This document shows positions 1 through 6,114 of a stretch of 13,339 nucleotides of DNA, in pieces (within the stretch, counting starts at the first letter, position 1; the number at the start of each line of letters is the position of its first letter). The notes under the pieces are model-generated. The model worked only from the letters and a program-made list of their open reading frames with translations, ran no database searches and had not been told where the DNA came from. The stretch is from an uncultured Methylococcaceae bacterium (GTDB lineage Bacteria > Pseudomonadota > Gammaproteobacteria > Methylococcales > Methylomonadaceae), in contig CAIMDR010000149.1 of NCBI GenBank assembly GCA_903839795.1, forward strand, positions 1 through 13,339. Reading direction: 5' to 3'. The translations under genes and the position numbers were made by a program.

Positions 1-131
1 ACCCAGATGGTGACGATAAACCTAACAAAAAATACTACGATCCACGCGTTTGGCAACGTGCCGGTGAAGAAGGCATGGTTACTCGTTTAGAGCAAGCTTT
101 TCAAGAATTGAATGCTGTAAACAGTTTGTAA
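1..131 (+). CDS. fbaA: Class II fructose-bisphosphate aldolase, C-terminal fragment (5' end outside window)
   Basis: Only the last 42 codons are present, read in the frame that begins at base 3 and ending at a TAA. The visible segment contains PNKKYYDPRVW, then RAGEEGMVTRLEQAF and QELNA. This closely resembles the C-terminus of E. coli FbaA, which has PNKKYYDPRVW and ends in KAFQELNAIDVL. FbaA is the zinc-dependent aldolase that interconverts fructose-1,6-bisphosphate with dihydroxyacetone phosphate and glyceraldehyde-3-phosphate in glycolysis and gluconeogenesis. The zinc and substrate residues lie outside the window. A terminator follows 20 bases after the stop, so this gene ends its transcription unit. 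The family call rests on recalled similarity over 42 residues, but the match is distinctive. Confidence 0.88.
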   Translation, partial: PDGDDKPNKKYYDPRVWQRAGEEGMVTRLEQAFQELNAVNSL

Positions 132-151
132 TTCAAGCTGACGTTTAAATT

Positions 152-183
152 AAAAAGCCGATGTTTTGCATCGGTTTTTTTTT
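152..183 (+). terminator. Intrinsic terminator of fbaA
   Basis: A 6-bp perfect stem CCGATG (158-163) pairs with CATCGG (169-174) around a 5-base loop. Nine T residues follow directly, and an A-run at 152-156 can extend the stem by pairing with the T-run. It lies 20 bases past the fbaA stop. Confidence 0.9.
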
Positions 184-227
184 GTTTATAGTATTTATAC
201 ACCTATGAAGGCCGTGGCTAGGCATTC

Positions 228-482
228 TATATGCTCAATCTTCAAGTTTTTAATGGTTGATTTTGGGGGCAGCGATAACTAACAATAGGCGTAGGCCGGA
301 ATAAGACCACCCAAGCGTAGCGCGTGGTGGCGTTTCCGGCACACTCGTAGCGGATGCCGGAAACGCTTATTCTCGCTTGCGCTCGAAAAGTCTTATTCCG
401 GCCTACGCCGTTTCTGATATTCAATCTTCACATTGGATTTAAATGAGTTCAGCAATAAGAAAACTTGAAGGTCGAGTATATA
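228..482. repeat. 255-bp nested inverted-repeat element (MITE-like)
   Basis: The arms at 228-250 and 460-482 match at 20 of 23 positions when one is reverse-complemented. The core CTTCAAGTTTT / AAAACTTGAAG (240-250 / 460-470) is perfect, and the three differences are all transitions. Inside lie the REP-like pair at 288-409 and a perfect 10-bp direct repeat TCAATCTTCA at 235-244 and 421-430. No transposase gene is present. The arrangement suggests a non-autonomous mobile element, or an older hairpin into which a REP pair inserted. Confidence 0.55.
288..409. repeat. REP/REPIN-like palindromic repeat pair
   Basis: A perfect 20-bp inverted repeat (288-307 and 390-409), containing GTAGGCCGGAATAAG, encloses a second perfect 12-bp inverted repeat, GCGTTTCCGGCA (330-341) / TGCCGGAAACGC (355-366). 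Smaller hairpins fill the spacers (ACCAC/GTGGT at 306-310 and 324-328; CGCTTGCG near 374-381). The sequence is much more GC-rich than its surroundings. It resembles the GTAGGCCGGA-type repetitive extragenic palindromes that RAYT transposases mobilise in gammaproteobacteria. No RAYT gene is in this window. Confidence 0.75.
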
Positions 483-522
483 CAAGGTGTTCATGGTTTG
501 GATTCCTTTGCTGAGGATAGCG

Positions 523-539
523 GTTCCCTGATAGGGAAC
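523..539. promoter_or_regulatory. Orphan operator-like palindrome
   Basis: GTTCCCT and AGGGAAC flank a 3-base centre (GAT), giving a perfect 7-bp dyad of about one and a half helical turns, the usual size of a dimeric helix-turn-helix repressor site. Only an 8-codon frame (ATG at 556, stop at 580-582) follows it, so no regulated gene is evident. It may be the relic of a lost gene pair. The function is unknown. Confidence 0.3.
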
Positions 540-600
540 TTGTTGGAGTGTGGCGATGCAGTGGTGGTTAGTTGATGATTAGATTGGTATAGAATGAGAA

Positions 601-678
601 GCTATTGATAGCACCCTTGCATTCGGTTTGAAAGCCGTAAACGGTTGCATTCTGTTTGAAAGGGGTGCTTTGAATAGC
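601..678. repeat. Imperfect inverted repeat enclosing an 18-bp direct repeat
   Basis: GCTATTGATAGCACCC (601-616) is nearly inverted at 662-678, where GGGGTGC and GAATAGC are preserved. Between the arms, an 18-bp sequence beginning TTGCATTC occurs twice (617-634 and 645-662) with one mismatch and a 28-base period, separated by CCGTAAACGG. No function is assigned. Confidence 0.4.
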
Positions 679-738
679 TAAAATTTTAGGCATAAACAAA
701 CTCAATGAATTAAACAATCTCATTGGGTTTATATTTTT

Positions 739-787
739 GCATCGTTTGCAGAATATTCTAGCGGATAAAATATTCTGTAAACAATGC
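739..787. repeat. 19-bp inverted repeat (hairpin)
   Basis: The arms at 739-757 and 769-787 match at 17 of 19 positions when reverse-complemented, with an 11-base loop. It lies in AT-rich non-coding DNA. One of the two differences is a G-T wobble and the other an A-C mismatch, so a folded RNA would be stable only in part. Confidence 0.4.
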
Positions 788-940
788 CATTGACAACAGC
801 ACAAGCGCGGTACTGCGGATAATATTTTGTAACTCAACTCATTATCCAAAAAAATCAGAGGATTCACGAAAAACACAATAAAAGTTACTCAACTTGTTGT
901 GCGCACGCCTTTAAAAAGACTTAAAACCCTTATCAATTTT

Positions 941-963
941 GTGCAATCGGTCTGATATTGCAC
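941..963. promoter_or_regulatory. Possible operator: 7-bp dyad with 9-bp spacer
   Basis: GTGCAAT (941-947) and ATTGCAC (957-963) form a perfect dyad whose half-sites are centred 16 bp apart. This geometry is common for dimeric regulators. The nearest downstream gene is nearly 600 bases away, so a target is unclear. Confidence 0.25.
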
Positions 964-1444
964 CATAATAGACCCTGTTTAATCGTTAAATACGGATCGC
1001 CTCTCTTGAGTGTAATGGTTGAAATAAAAAACAATTGATAGGAACTATTTTTGAAAAAATTGAATGTTGTTTTAACTTACTAAAATAGCTAACGAAAAAG
1101 TCAGTATATTATTAACTATTTCAATTAGATAAGATATTTTGTAGTCTTGTTATTTGAGAGTTTTACTTATCCAATGGATACGCGCTTTGGAGTAAATAAC
1201 AGAGTTCGGTTGTTATCTTGAGTAAGTGGTCTAATTAGTGGTGCAATACTTGCTGCGCGTTAAACGAAGGGAGTATCTTATTACTTCTCCTGCAAGATGC
1301 TTGGGGTGAGAGGATTTAATTCTCAAGTTTTTTGCATATTCCATGCTAATGGAATTTTATTAAAACGCCAATACCAGAAATCAAAGCTAAAAAGGGGAGC
1401 GTAACTTATCAAAAGTAACCATAAGTACTTAAGTCAATGCAGGT

Positions 1445-1450
1445 TATAAT
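1445..1450 (+). promoter_or_regulatory. Candidate -10 element upstream of the cytochrome gene
   Basis: A consensus TATAAT lies about 108 bases before the ATG at 1558. Only poor -35 candidates (ATAAGT or TAAGTA near 1421-1427) stand at the right distance, so this is weak. If used, it would give a 5' leader of about 100 bases that contains two GGGCTC copies. Confidence 0.25.
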
Positions 1451-1557
1451 ATTTCCAGTGCCAACATTTAGGGCTCATCACTATGGGCTCTATTGGTACT
1501 TTAACTAAACCCATGGATTCATGAAGTGTCCAGCGTACCCATAAATTATACGAAATT

Positions 1558-2463
1558 ATGACTCCAAAATTCACGCCTTTAAAAGATCACGATACGCCTA
1601 TCAAAGTATTGTTTACCGGTTATCTTTGTACCGTAGGCATAGGTTATCTGTTTGCATTAATTCAAATATTGTTTACGCATGGCATGGCGGACGGCAAATT
1701 TGGTTTGTCGGTCGATGATATTGTTTACAGTTATTACGGCAACCGTTCAGGCACGGTACTTGAAACACAGCTTAACGGTGCCATGAAAGCCAATGCACCC
1801 GATCAGGAACGCTTCAAGATTATGGAGTGGGTCAGAGATGGTGCGGATCAGTATGATTATAAAGATAACGGCATTGAAAAAATAATCGAAACCCGCTGTG
1901 TGATGTGTCATAACAAAGAAGCATCTGGTATACCCAGCTTTACCAGTTATGAGGAATTAAAACCCTATACCACACAGGATACCGGAGCTACCTTCGCGTC
2001 CTTAACGCGGATTTCGCATATCCATCTGTTCGGTATCAGCTTTATTTTCATGTTTGTCGGTCTTATTTTTAGTTTTGCAGAAACGACAACGACGCAATAT
2101 AAATGTATTGCAATCGGTATGCCTTATGCGTTTCTTGTGGCAGATATTATGTCCTGGTGGCTGACTAAAATTCACCCGATGTTTGCTTGGCTGGTTATTT
2201 TTGCCGGTATGGGTATGGGGATTTCTTTTATGTTTATGTGGGTCACCTCTATTCTGGAAATGTGGCTGTTTAAACCGGTATTTATTAATGGTTTCGGTTC
2301 ACGTTATTTGGAATGGCGAGATAGCCCCGAAGCATCAATCGCCGATCGGATATGGGTTGTTCTTAAGACCCTTACCCGTCAGATTAAACCCGCAGCCTTG
2401 TTTGTAAAAGAGCAATGGTTAAAGCACGGCTGGCCTGTTATCAAAAATTTAATTAAAAAATAA
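1558..2463 (+). CDS. Membrane-anchored monoheme c-type cytochrome protein, unknown role
   Basis: This 301-residue protein has one CxxCH heme c site, CVMCH at residues 114-118, in a hydrophilic region (about 42-150) between an N-terminal membrane segment (about 17-40) and three further hydrophobic segments (about 154-174, 181-202 and 207-237). His154 and His156 in SHIHLFG, and His206 in KIHPMF, lie at the membrane edges and could bind another heme or a quinone. The soluble part should face the periplasm, where cytochrome c is matured. The C-terminal 60 residues are basic and probably cytoplasmic. The start is the first ATG after an in-frame stop at 1522-1524, but no good Shine-Dalgarno precedes it. 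I do not recognise a named family. An electron-transfer role is inferred from the heme motif. It lies 175 bases before tilS, with a hairpin between them, so co-transcription is uncertain. Confidence 0.75.
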   Translation: MTPKFTPLKDHDTPIKVLFTGYLCTVGIGYLFALIQILFTHGMADGKFGLSVDDIVYSYYGNRSGTVLETQLNGAMKANAPDQERFKIMEWVRDGADQYDYKDNGIEKIIETRCVMCHNKEASGIPSFTSYEELKPYTTQDTGATFASLTRISHIHLFGISFIFMFVGLIFSFAETTTTQYKCIAIGMPYAFLVADIMSWWLTKIHPMFAWLVIFAGMGMGISFMFMWVTSILEMWLFKPVFINGFGSRYLEWRDSPEASIADRIWVVLKTLTRQIKPAALFVKEQWLKHGWPVIKNLIKK

Positions 2464-2570
2464 TCATAGGCTTGCGCTAACTTAAGACCTGAAACTACGA
2501 AGAAAAAGCCAAGGTAATAATGGCTATTGCCATTGTTTATTAAGTATTCTGTTAAATTCACACAGCATCA

Positions 2571-2608
2571 ATGTTCAGTCCCGCTTCTTTAAAAAAGGGG
2601 CTGAACAT
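2571..2608 (+). terminator. Hairpin between the cytochrome gene and tilS
   Basis: ATGTTCAGTCCC (2571-2582) pairs with GGGGCTGAACAT (2597-2608), a 12-bp stem with one T-G wobble and a 14-base loop. Only three T residues follow, so termination would be inefficient. It ends 30 bases before the tilS start and could also act as a leader structure or transcript-stabilising hairpin. A smaller stem, AATGGC-TATT-GCCATT, lies upstream at 2519-2534. Confidence 0.45.
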
Positions 2609-2638
2609 TTATCACACAACGCCTCACCATGAAAACAC

Positions 2639-3973
2639 ATGACAGAGTTGCTTTCAGCACATTTTATAACATCAGCGTTAAATCAATGTAATAGCTTAGG
2701 ACATGTTTACATTGGCTACAGCGGCGGTGTAGATTCTCATGTGTTGTTGCATTTGTGCGCGTCAATAACTGACCTTAAAGACAAGATTACTGCGGTTTAT
2801 GTGCATCATGGTTTACAGGTAGAAGCAGAATCCTGGGCCAGACATTGCAAAATAACGGCAGAAATCTTGGGCGTTAATTTTGTACTGCTGCGGGTTAATG
2901 CCATTGCAAGCCAGGGAGAAAGTCCTGAAGAAGCCGCCAGAAATGCCCGTTATAAAGCTTTAAAATCATTAATTGGTGCTAATGATGTATTGTTGGTAGC
3001 CCAACACAGAGACGATCAATTAGAAACGGTTTTGTTGCAACTATTTCGTGGCAGTGGTTTGCGCGGCTTATCGGCAATGCCAGAGCGTATGGCTTTTGGC
3101 CTGGGTCTTATGTTGCGACCGTTGCTAAACGTTTCAAAGCCTGCCATCAACGATTATGCGAAAATTCACGCGTTAAGCTGGGTCGATGATCCCAGTAATC
3201 TAAGTAACGATTACGATCGCAACTTTCTACGCAATGCGGTATTGCCCTTATTAAAGCAGCGTTGGCCCGCGTGTGATAAAACAGTAGCGCGTTCAGCAAG
3301 GCATTGTGCCGATGCACTGCTTGTAGTCTCGGAACATGCTGAAGCATTATTCCGTGGAGTTTTTAGTGGTGCCGACCAGACGCTTTGCATCAGTCAGTTA
3401 AAGTTAGTTAACAATATCCAACAAGCACTGGTCATTAGGGAATGGTTTCGGGTACTCAACTTAAAAATGCCTGCGCAAGCGTTTATTGAACGCTTGCAGT
3501 CTGAGGTTATTTCGGCAAGGGAAGATGCTGATCCGGTATTATCAGGCCAGGGTTATTATGTTCGACGTTATCGCGATAAGTTGTATTGCCTTAAAGCAAC
3601 CGCATCTGAAATAGTCAGGGAAAGTATCTGGTCAGCAGGACAAACCTCACTCAGAATATCAACGCATCAACGCTTGTTTTGGGTGCGGTCATCAACGGGG
3701 ATAAGTTGCGAACAGTGGCAAAAGGCGACAATTATTGTAAAAGCCCGCAGTGGCGGGGAAAAAATGAGCTTGCCAAAGCGTAAAGGTCATCATTCCCTTA
3801 AAAACTTGTTTCAGGAGGCTGGTATTCCACCATGGGAAAGGGACGCTATCCCTTTTATTTATCTGGATGACAAGCTGGCTGCTGTGGGTGATTTATGGAT
3901 AAGTGCAGAATTTTATAGTGAACAAGCGCAGGACTGCATTAGTTTGTCCTTGCAACGAGTCGCTCAAGAGTAA
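2639..3973 (+). CDS. tilS: tRNA(Ile)-lysidine synthetase
   Basis: TilS uses ATP and lysine to convert C34 of the CAU-anticodon tRNA-Ile to lysidine, so that it reads AUA instead of AUG. It is a cytoplasmic and normally essential enzyme. The 444 residues match the usual length of gamma-proteobacterial TilS (about 430). The N-type ATP pyrophosphatase loop SGGVDS is at residues 28-33, followed by VHHGLQ (55-60), GESPEEAARNARY (93-105) and the signature AQHRDDQLET (121-130) running into LFRGSGLRGLSAMP. The conserved DDPSN with DRNFLRN follows near residue 185. The C-terminal TilS domain is seen in LPKRKGHHSLKNLFQEAG and WERDAIPF. The ATG at 2639 is preceded by another ATG at 2629 in a different frame, and no strong Shine-Dalgarno is visible. 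The call is firm. Confidence 0.96.
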   Translation: MTELLSAHFITSALNQCNSLGHVYIGYSGGVDSHVLLHLCASITDLKDKITAVYVHHGLQVEAESWARHCKITAEILGVNFVLLRVNAIASQGESPEEAARNARYKALKSLIGANDVLLVAQHRDDQLETVLLQLFRGSGLRGLSAMPERMAFGLGLMLRPLLNVSKPAINDYAKIHALSWVDDPSNLSNDYDRNFLRNAVLPLLKQRWPACDKTVARSARHCADALLVVSEHAEALFRGVFSGADQTLCISQLKLVNNIQQALVIREWFRVLNLKMPAQAFIERLQSEVISAREDADPVLSGQGYYVRRYRDKLYCLKATASEIVRESIWSAGQTSLRISTHQRLFWVRSSTGISCEQWQKATIIVKARSGGEKMSLPKRKGHHSLKNLFQEAGIPPWERDAIPFIYLDDKLAAVGDLWISAEFYSEQAQDCISLSLQRVAQE

Positions 3974-4333
3974 CCTAAAAAATCCTTAACCAGAAGGCGT
4001 GAATATGAGTAAAAAGGCTTTTCAACCTATCTCAAATGAAATAACGCATCGCCAATTACTTCCAAAAGACTATTCAACTTCAATAAGAGTAACAAGTCGT
4101 GGTGTGATATTTGCTTGTTATCTTGCCTGTTAGTGGTTCCGTAAAGCATCTTGTTGAATATAAAAGTTTAAATTATTAACCGTGAACAGCGCCATAGAGA
4201 GACGAGACGATAATATAATTTGAATAATAACTATTAAAGCCTTATTCTGTATCATTTTTTAATTATTTTAGATTTCTCTTACCAGCGAAGTTTTTCAACT
4301 TCCCATCATTGCACTTACAAGGGGCAGCACGTT
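3974..4333. other. Intergenic region between tilS and desaturase
   Basis: This 360-base AT-rich spacer holds a 42-codon frame (4005-4133) described separately and a TATAAT at 4214-4219 without a matching -35. No terminator-quality hairpin was found after tilS. Confidence 0.5.
4005..4133 (+). CDS. Doubtful 42-residue small ORF
   Basis: This short frame begins MSKKAFQPIS and ends GVIFACYLAC. It starts 31 bases after the tilS stop, and an AAGG (3994-3997) stands seven bases before the ATG, a fair ribosome site. The N-terminal half is hydrophilic and the last ten residues are hydrophobic with two Cys. No family is recognised. It could be a genuine small protein co-transcribed with tilS, the 5' remnant of a decayed gene, or chance. 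Confidence 0.25.
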   Translation: MSKKAFQPISNEITHRQLLPKDYSTSIRVTSRGVIFACYLAC

Positions 4334-5458
4334 TTGAGTTTAGACAGTTATCAGTCGGTAGATCGCAGGCAATTAGCCAAAGACATTAGCGAAATTCACC
4401 AACAAGCTTTAGCCAATATCAGCATTGAAGATTTTAAGCATTTAACAAGAATGGAACGCTGGGGGAAAATTTGTACCCTCATCGGCTATGGCACTGCCTG
4501 GATTTTCCCCAACCCCGTTTCTGCGCTGTTAATTAGTCAAGGTAGCTTCACCCGTTGGACACAAGTAGGGCATCCCATTAGTCATAGAGCCTACAACAAA
4601 ATTAAAGGGGTAGACGCCAATTATACCAGCAAGAAATTTGCGCAAGGCTGGCGACGATTTTTGGATTGGCCTGACTGGATGACACCGACCGGCTGGCATC
4701 ATGAGCATGACAAGCTGCATCATTACAGCTTGGGTGAAAAAAATGATCCCAATAATGCGCAACATAATATGGAATGGTTAAGGCAATCAAACCTGCCGAT
4801 GTGGCAGCGTTATTTTATAGTGGCGCTTTTTTCGGGGATATGGAAGATTGTCTATTACACGCCCAGAACCCATAAGGAATTATGTTTAGATTCTGCCAGA
4901 CAGCAGGGTGAGCCCGAACCTGTGATGACCCGCCTTGGGGCATGGAGTTTATTTACCGAACAAGGGCGAGGATTATGGCTGCATAGTATTTTACCTTACA
5001 CCGCTTATCGCTTTGTGTTGTTGCCTTTGCTGTTTTCCCCCTTAGGAAGTTTTGCTGTTATCAGCGTATTAATTAATTCAATTTTGGCGGAAATTTTCAC
5101 CAACATGCACAGTTTTTTGGTGATGATCCCCAATCATGCCGGAGATGATGTGATGACGTTTGATGAAAAAGCCAAAGGCAAAGGCGAATTTTACCTGCGA
5201 CAAATTTTAGGATCAGTAAATTATCCAACAGGTTCTAATTTAAATGACTTTCTTTATGGTTGGTTGAATTATCAAATCGAGCATCATTTGTGGCCGGATA
5301 TGCCCTTAAGTCAATATCAAAAAGTGCAGCCACAAGTGATGGCCTTGTGTAAAAAACATAATATTCCTTATCTTCAACAATCTGTTTTTAAAAGGTTATT
5401 GAAAGCGGTGGATATTATGGTGGGGAAAACGTCGATGCTAAAGGCAGGCGTTGCGTAA
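4334..5458 (+). CDS. Membrane fatty acid desaturase (QIEHH, front-end-like)
   Basis: This 374-residue membrane di-iron desaturase introduces a double bond into an acyl chain, using O2 and electrons from an external donor. The three histidine clusters of the FA_desaturase family are present: HPISH (80-84), HHEHDKLHH (122-130) and QIEHH (314-318, followed by LWPD). His259 in NMHSF and His268 in NHAGDD are extra candidate ligands. A Gln in the third box is typical of front-end (delta-5/6-like) and sphingolipid desaturases, but there is no fused cytochrome b5 domain. Hydrophobic stretches lie near 47-68, 158-175 and 218-256. The start is TTG at 4334, chosen because AAGGGG (4319-4324) stands nine bases upstream and no nearby in-frame ATG fits. 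Substrate and position specificity cannot be read from the sequence. Confidence 0.85.
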   Translation: MSLDSYQSVDRRQLAKDISEIHQQALANISIEDFKHLTRMERWGKICTLIGYGTAWIFPNPVSALLISQGSFTRWTQVGHPISHRAYNKIKGVDANYTSKKFAQGWRRFLDWPDWMTPTGWHHEHDKLHHYSLGEKNDPNNAQHNMEWLRQSNLPMWQRYFIVALFSGIWKIVYYTPRTHKELCLDSARQQGEPEPVMTRLGAWSLFTEQGRGLWLHSILPYTAYRFVLLPLLFSPLGSFAVISVLINSILAEIFTNMHSFLVMIPNHAGDDVMTFDEKAKGKGEFYLRQILGSVNYPTGSNLNDFLYGWLNYQIEHHLWPDMPLSQYQKVQPQVMALCKKHNIPYLQQSVFKRLLKAVDIMVGKTSMLKAGVA

Positions 5459-5503
5459 AAATTGCAGTGGTTTTTGTATTCATGCGCGGATTTGGGTGTT
5501 GAC

Positions 5504-5554
5504 AATAACAGCAGGAGGCAGGTGCTTTAGGTGTAGCGGTTAACGCCTGTTATT
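5504..5554. terminator. Possible terminator between convergent desaturase and psiE genes
   Basis: AATAACAG (5504-5511) and CTGTTATT (5547-5554) are perfect complements, followed by TTTT on the + strand. The 35-base loop is long for an intrinsic terminator, so efficiency is doubtful. The right arm overlaps the last codons of psiE. Confidence 0.35.
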
Positions 5555-5984
5555 TTTTATCTTTAAGGTCATTGTCTTCCGGGCAGCCGTAATTTTTGGC
5601 GGTGTATGACAAGATTAATATCGCAACACTGAGCAGGGCAATGGCGACGGTTATGCTTAGCAGTAAATAAAGATGGAAGCTATCGGCTACTTTTTGGACA
5701 TCAATCACTAAATGGCGTGATAACGCAGTAATGGCGATATAAATTAAAAACTGTACCGGTAGTCGACGTGTTTTAAAATAAATGCCGACCATCGCGCCTA
5801 ATTCAAGATAGATAAATAGTAACAGTATCTCTTCCAGGGTGGCATGTCCTGATTTCATCATCACGATATATTCATGAACCGCAGACCAGACTATGGTGGC
5901 ACCTATGCCAAATAAGGCCAGATAGTGAAAGCTGTCTACCAGGATATCGCCAATTTTATGAATAAGAACGGTTTTATTTTGCAT
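5550..5984 (-). CDS. psiE: PsiE-family membrane protein
   Basis: This 144-residue protein has four predicted membrane helices (about 18-40, 52-70, 76-96 and 104-127) and a charged C-terminal tail ending in NDLKDKK. The central pattern IYLELGAMVGIYFKTRR, then LPVQFLIYIAITALSRH and LVID, matches E. coli PsiE, where YFEFIALIVKYF, FPLRYFVYIGITAIVR and IIVDH occupy the same positions. PsiE is a phosphate-starvation-inducible inner-membrane protein whose biochemical function is unknown. No convincing Pho box was seen upstream here. The gene follows the cyd operon on the same strand, but a strong hairpin separates them and it is probably transcribed on its own. The Shine-Dalgarno is weak (GAAG about 9 bases upstream). 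Confidence 0.85.
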   Translation of the reverse strand: MQNKTVLIHKIGDILVDSFHYLALFGIGATIVWSAVHEYIVMMKSGHATLEEILLLFIYLELGAMVGIYFKTRRLPVQFLIYIAITALSRHLVIDVQKVADSFHLYLLLSITVAIALLSVAILILSYTAKNYGCPEDNDLKDKK

Positions 5985-6035
5985 CGATTATTCTTCAGTT
6001 AGATTAACCTGGAATCGGGCACTTATTTGGAAGAC

Positions 6036-6073
6036 CTCACCCGCACTCTTGCGATAGGAGAGTGCGGAGTGAG
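6036..6073 (-). terminator. Strong hairpin ending the cyd operon
   Basis: CTCACCCGCACTCT (6036-6049) pairs with 6059-6073, giving 14 base pairs with one bulged base and a 9-base loop. It lies 41 bases after the stop of the cydX-GGDEF gene and 51 bases before the psiE start. No long T-run follows on either strand, so it may act as a transcript 3'-end stabiliser as well as a terminator. Confidence 0.6.
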
Positions 6074-6114
6074 CCTTAATTCATGCCGTGTTGACTACAT
6101 GGACACTGTAATTA

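Larger units (their letters stand above)
184..1557. other. Long gene-poor intergenic region
   Basis: These 1.37 kb contain no open frame that looks coding. Short frames on the minus strand read through inverted repeats and have unlikely composition. The left part (228-482) is a nested inverted-repeat element. The middle (520-790) carries several palindromes. The right part (900-1557) is AT-rich, with scattered weak hairpins, for example ATTCCAT-GCTA-ATGGAAT at 1338-1355 and a TGAGA/TCTCA pair (1307-1325) followed by six T at 1328-1333. The latter could be the weak end of an unannotated small transcript. No tRNA-like cloverleaf or riboswitch was recognised. Confidence 0.6.

Noticed and set aside
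242..424. Minus-strand 60-codon open frame
   Set aside because: It reads straight through the GC-rich REP-like inverted repeat, which creates stop-free frames by composition. The translation matches no family.
568..876. Minus-strand 102-codon open frame
   Set aside because: It overlaps two inverted repeats and a direct repeat, has no convincing ribosome site, and the Cys/Asn/Leu-rich translation looks like non-coding DNA. A decayed gene is possible but cannot be shown.
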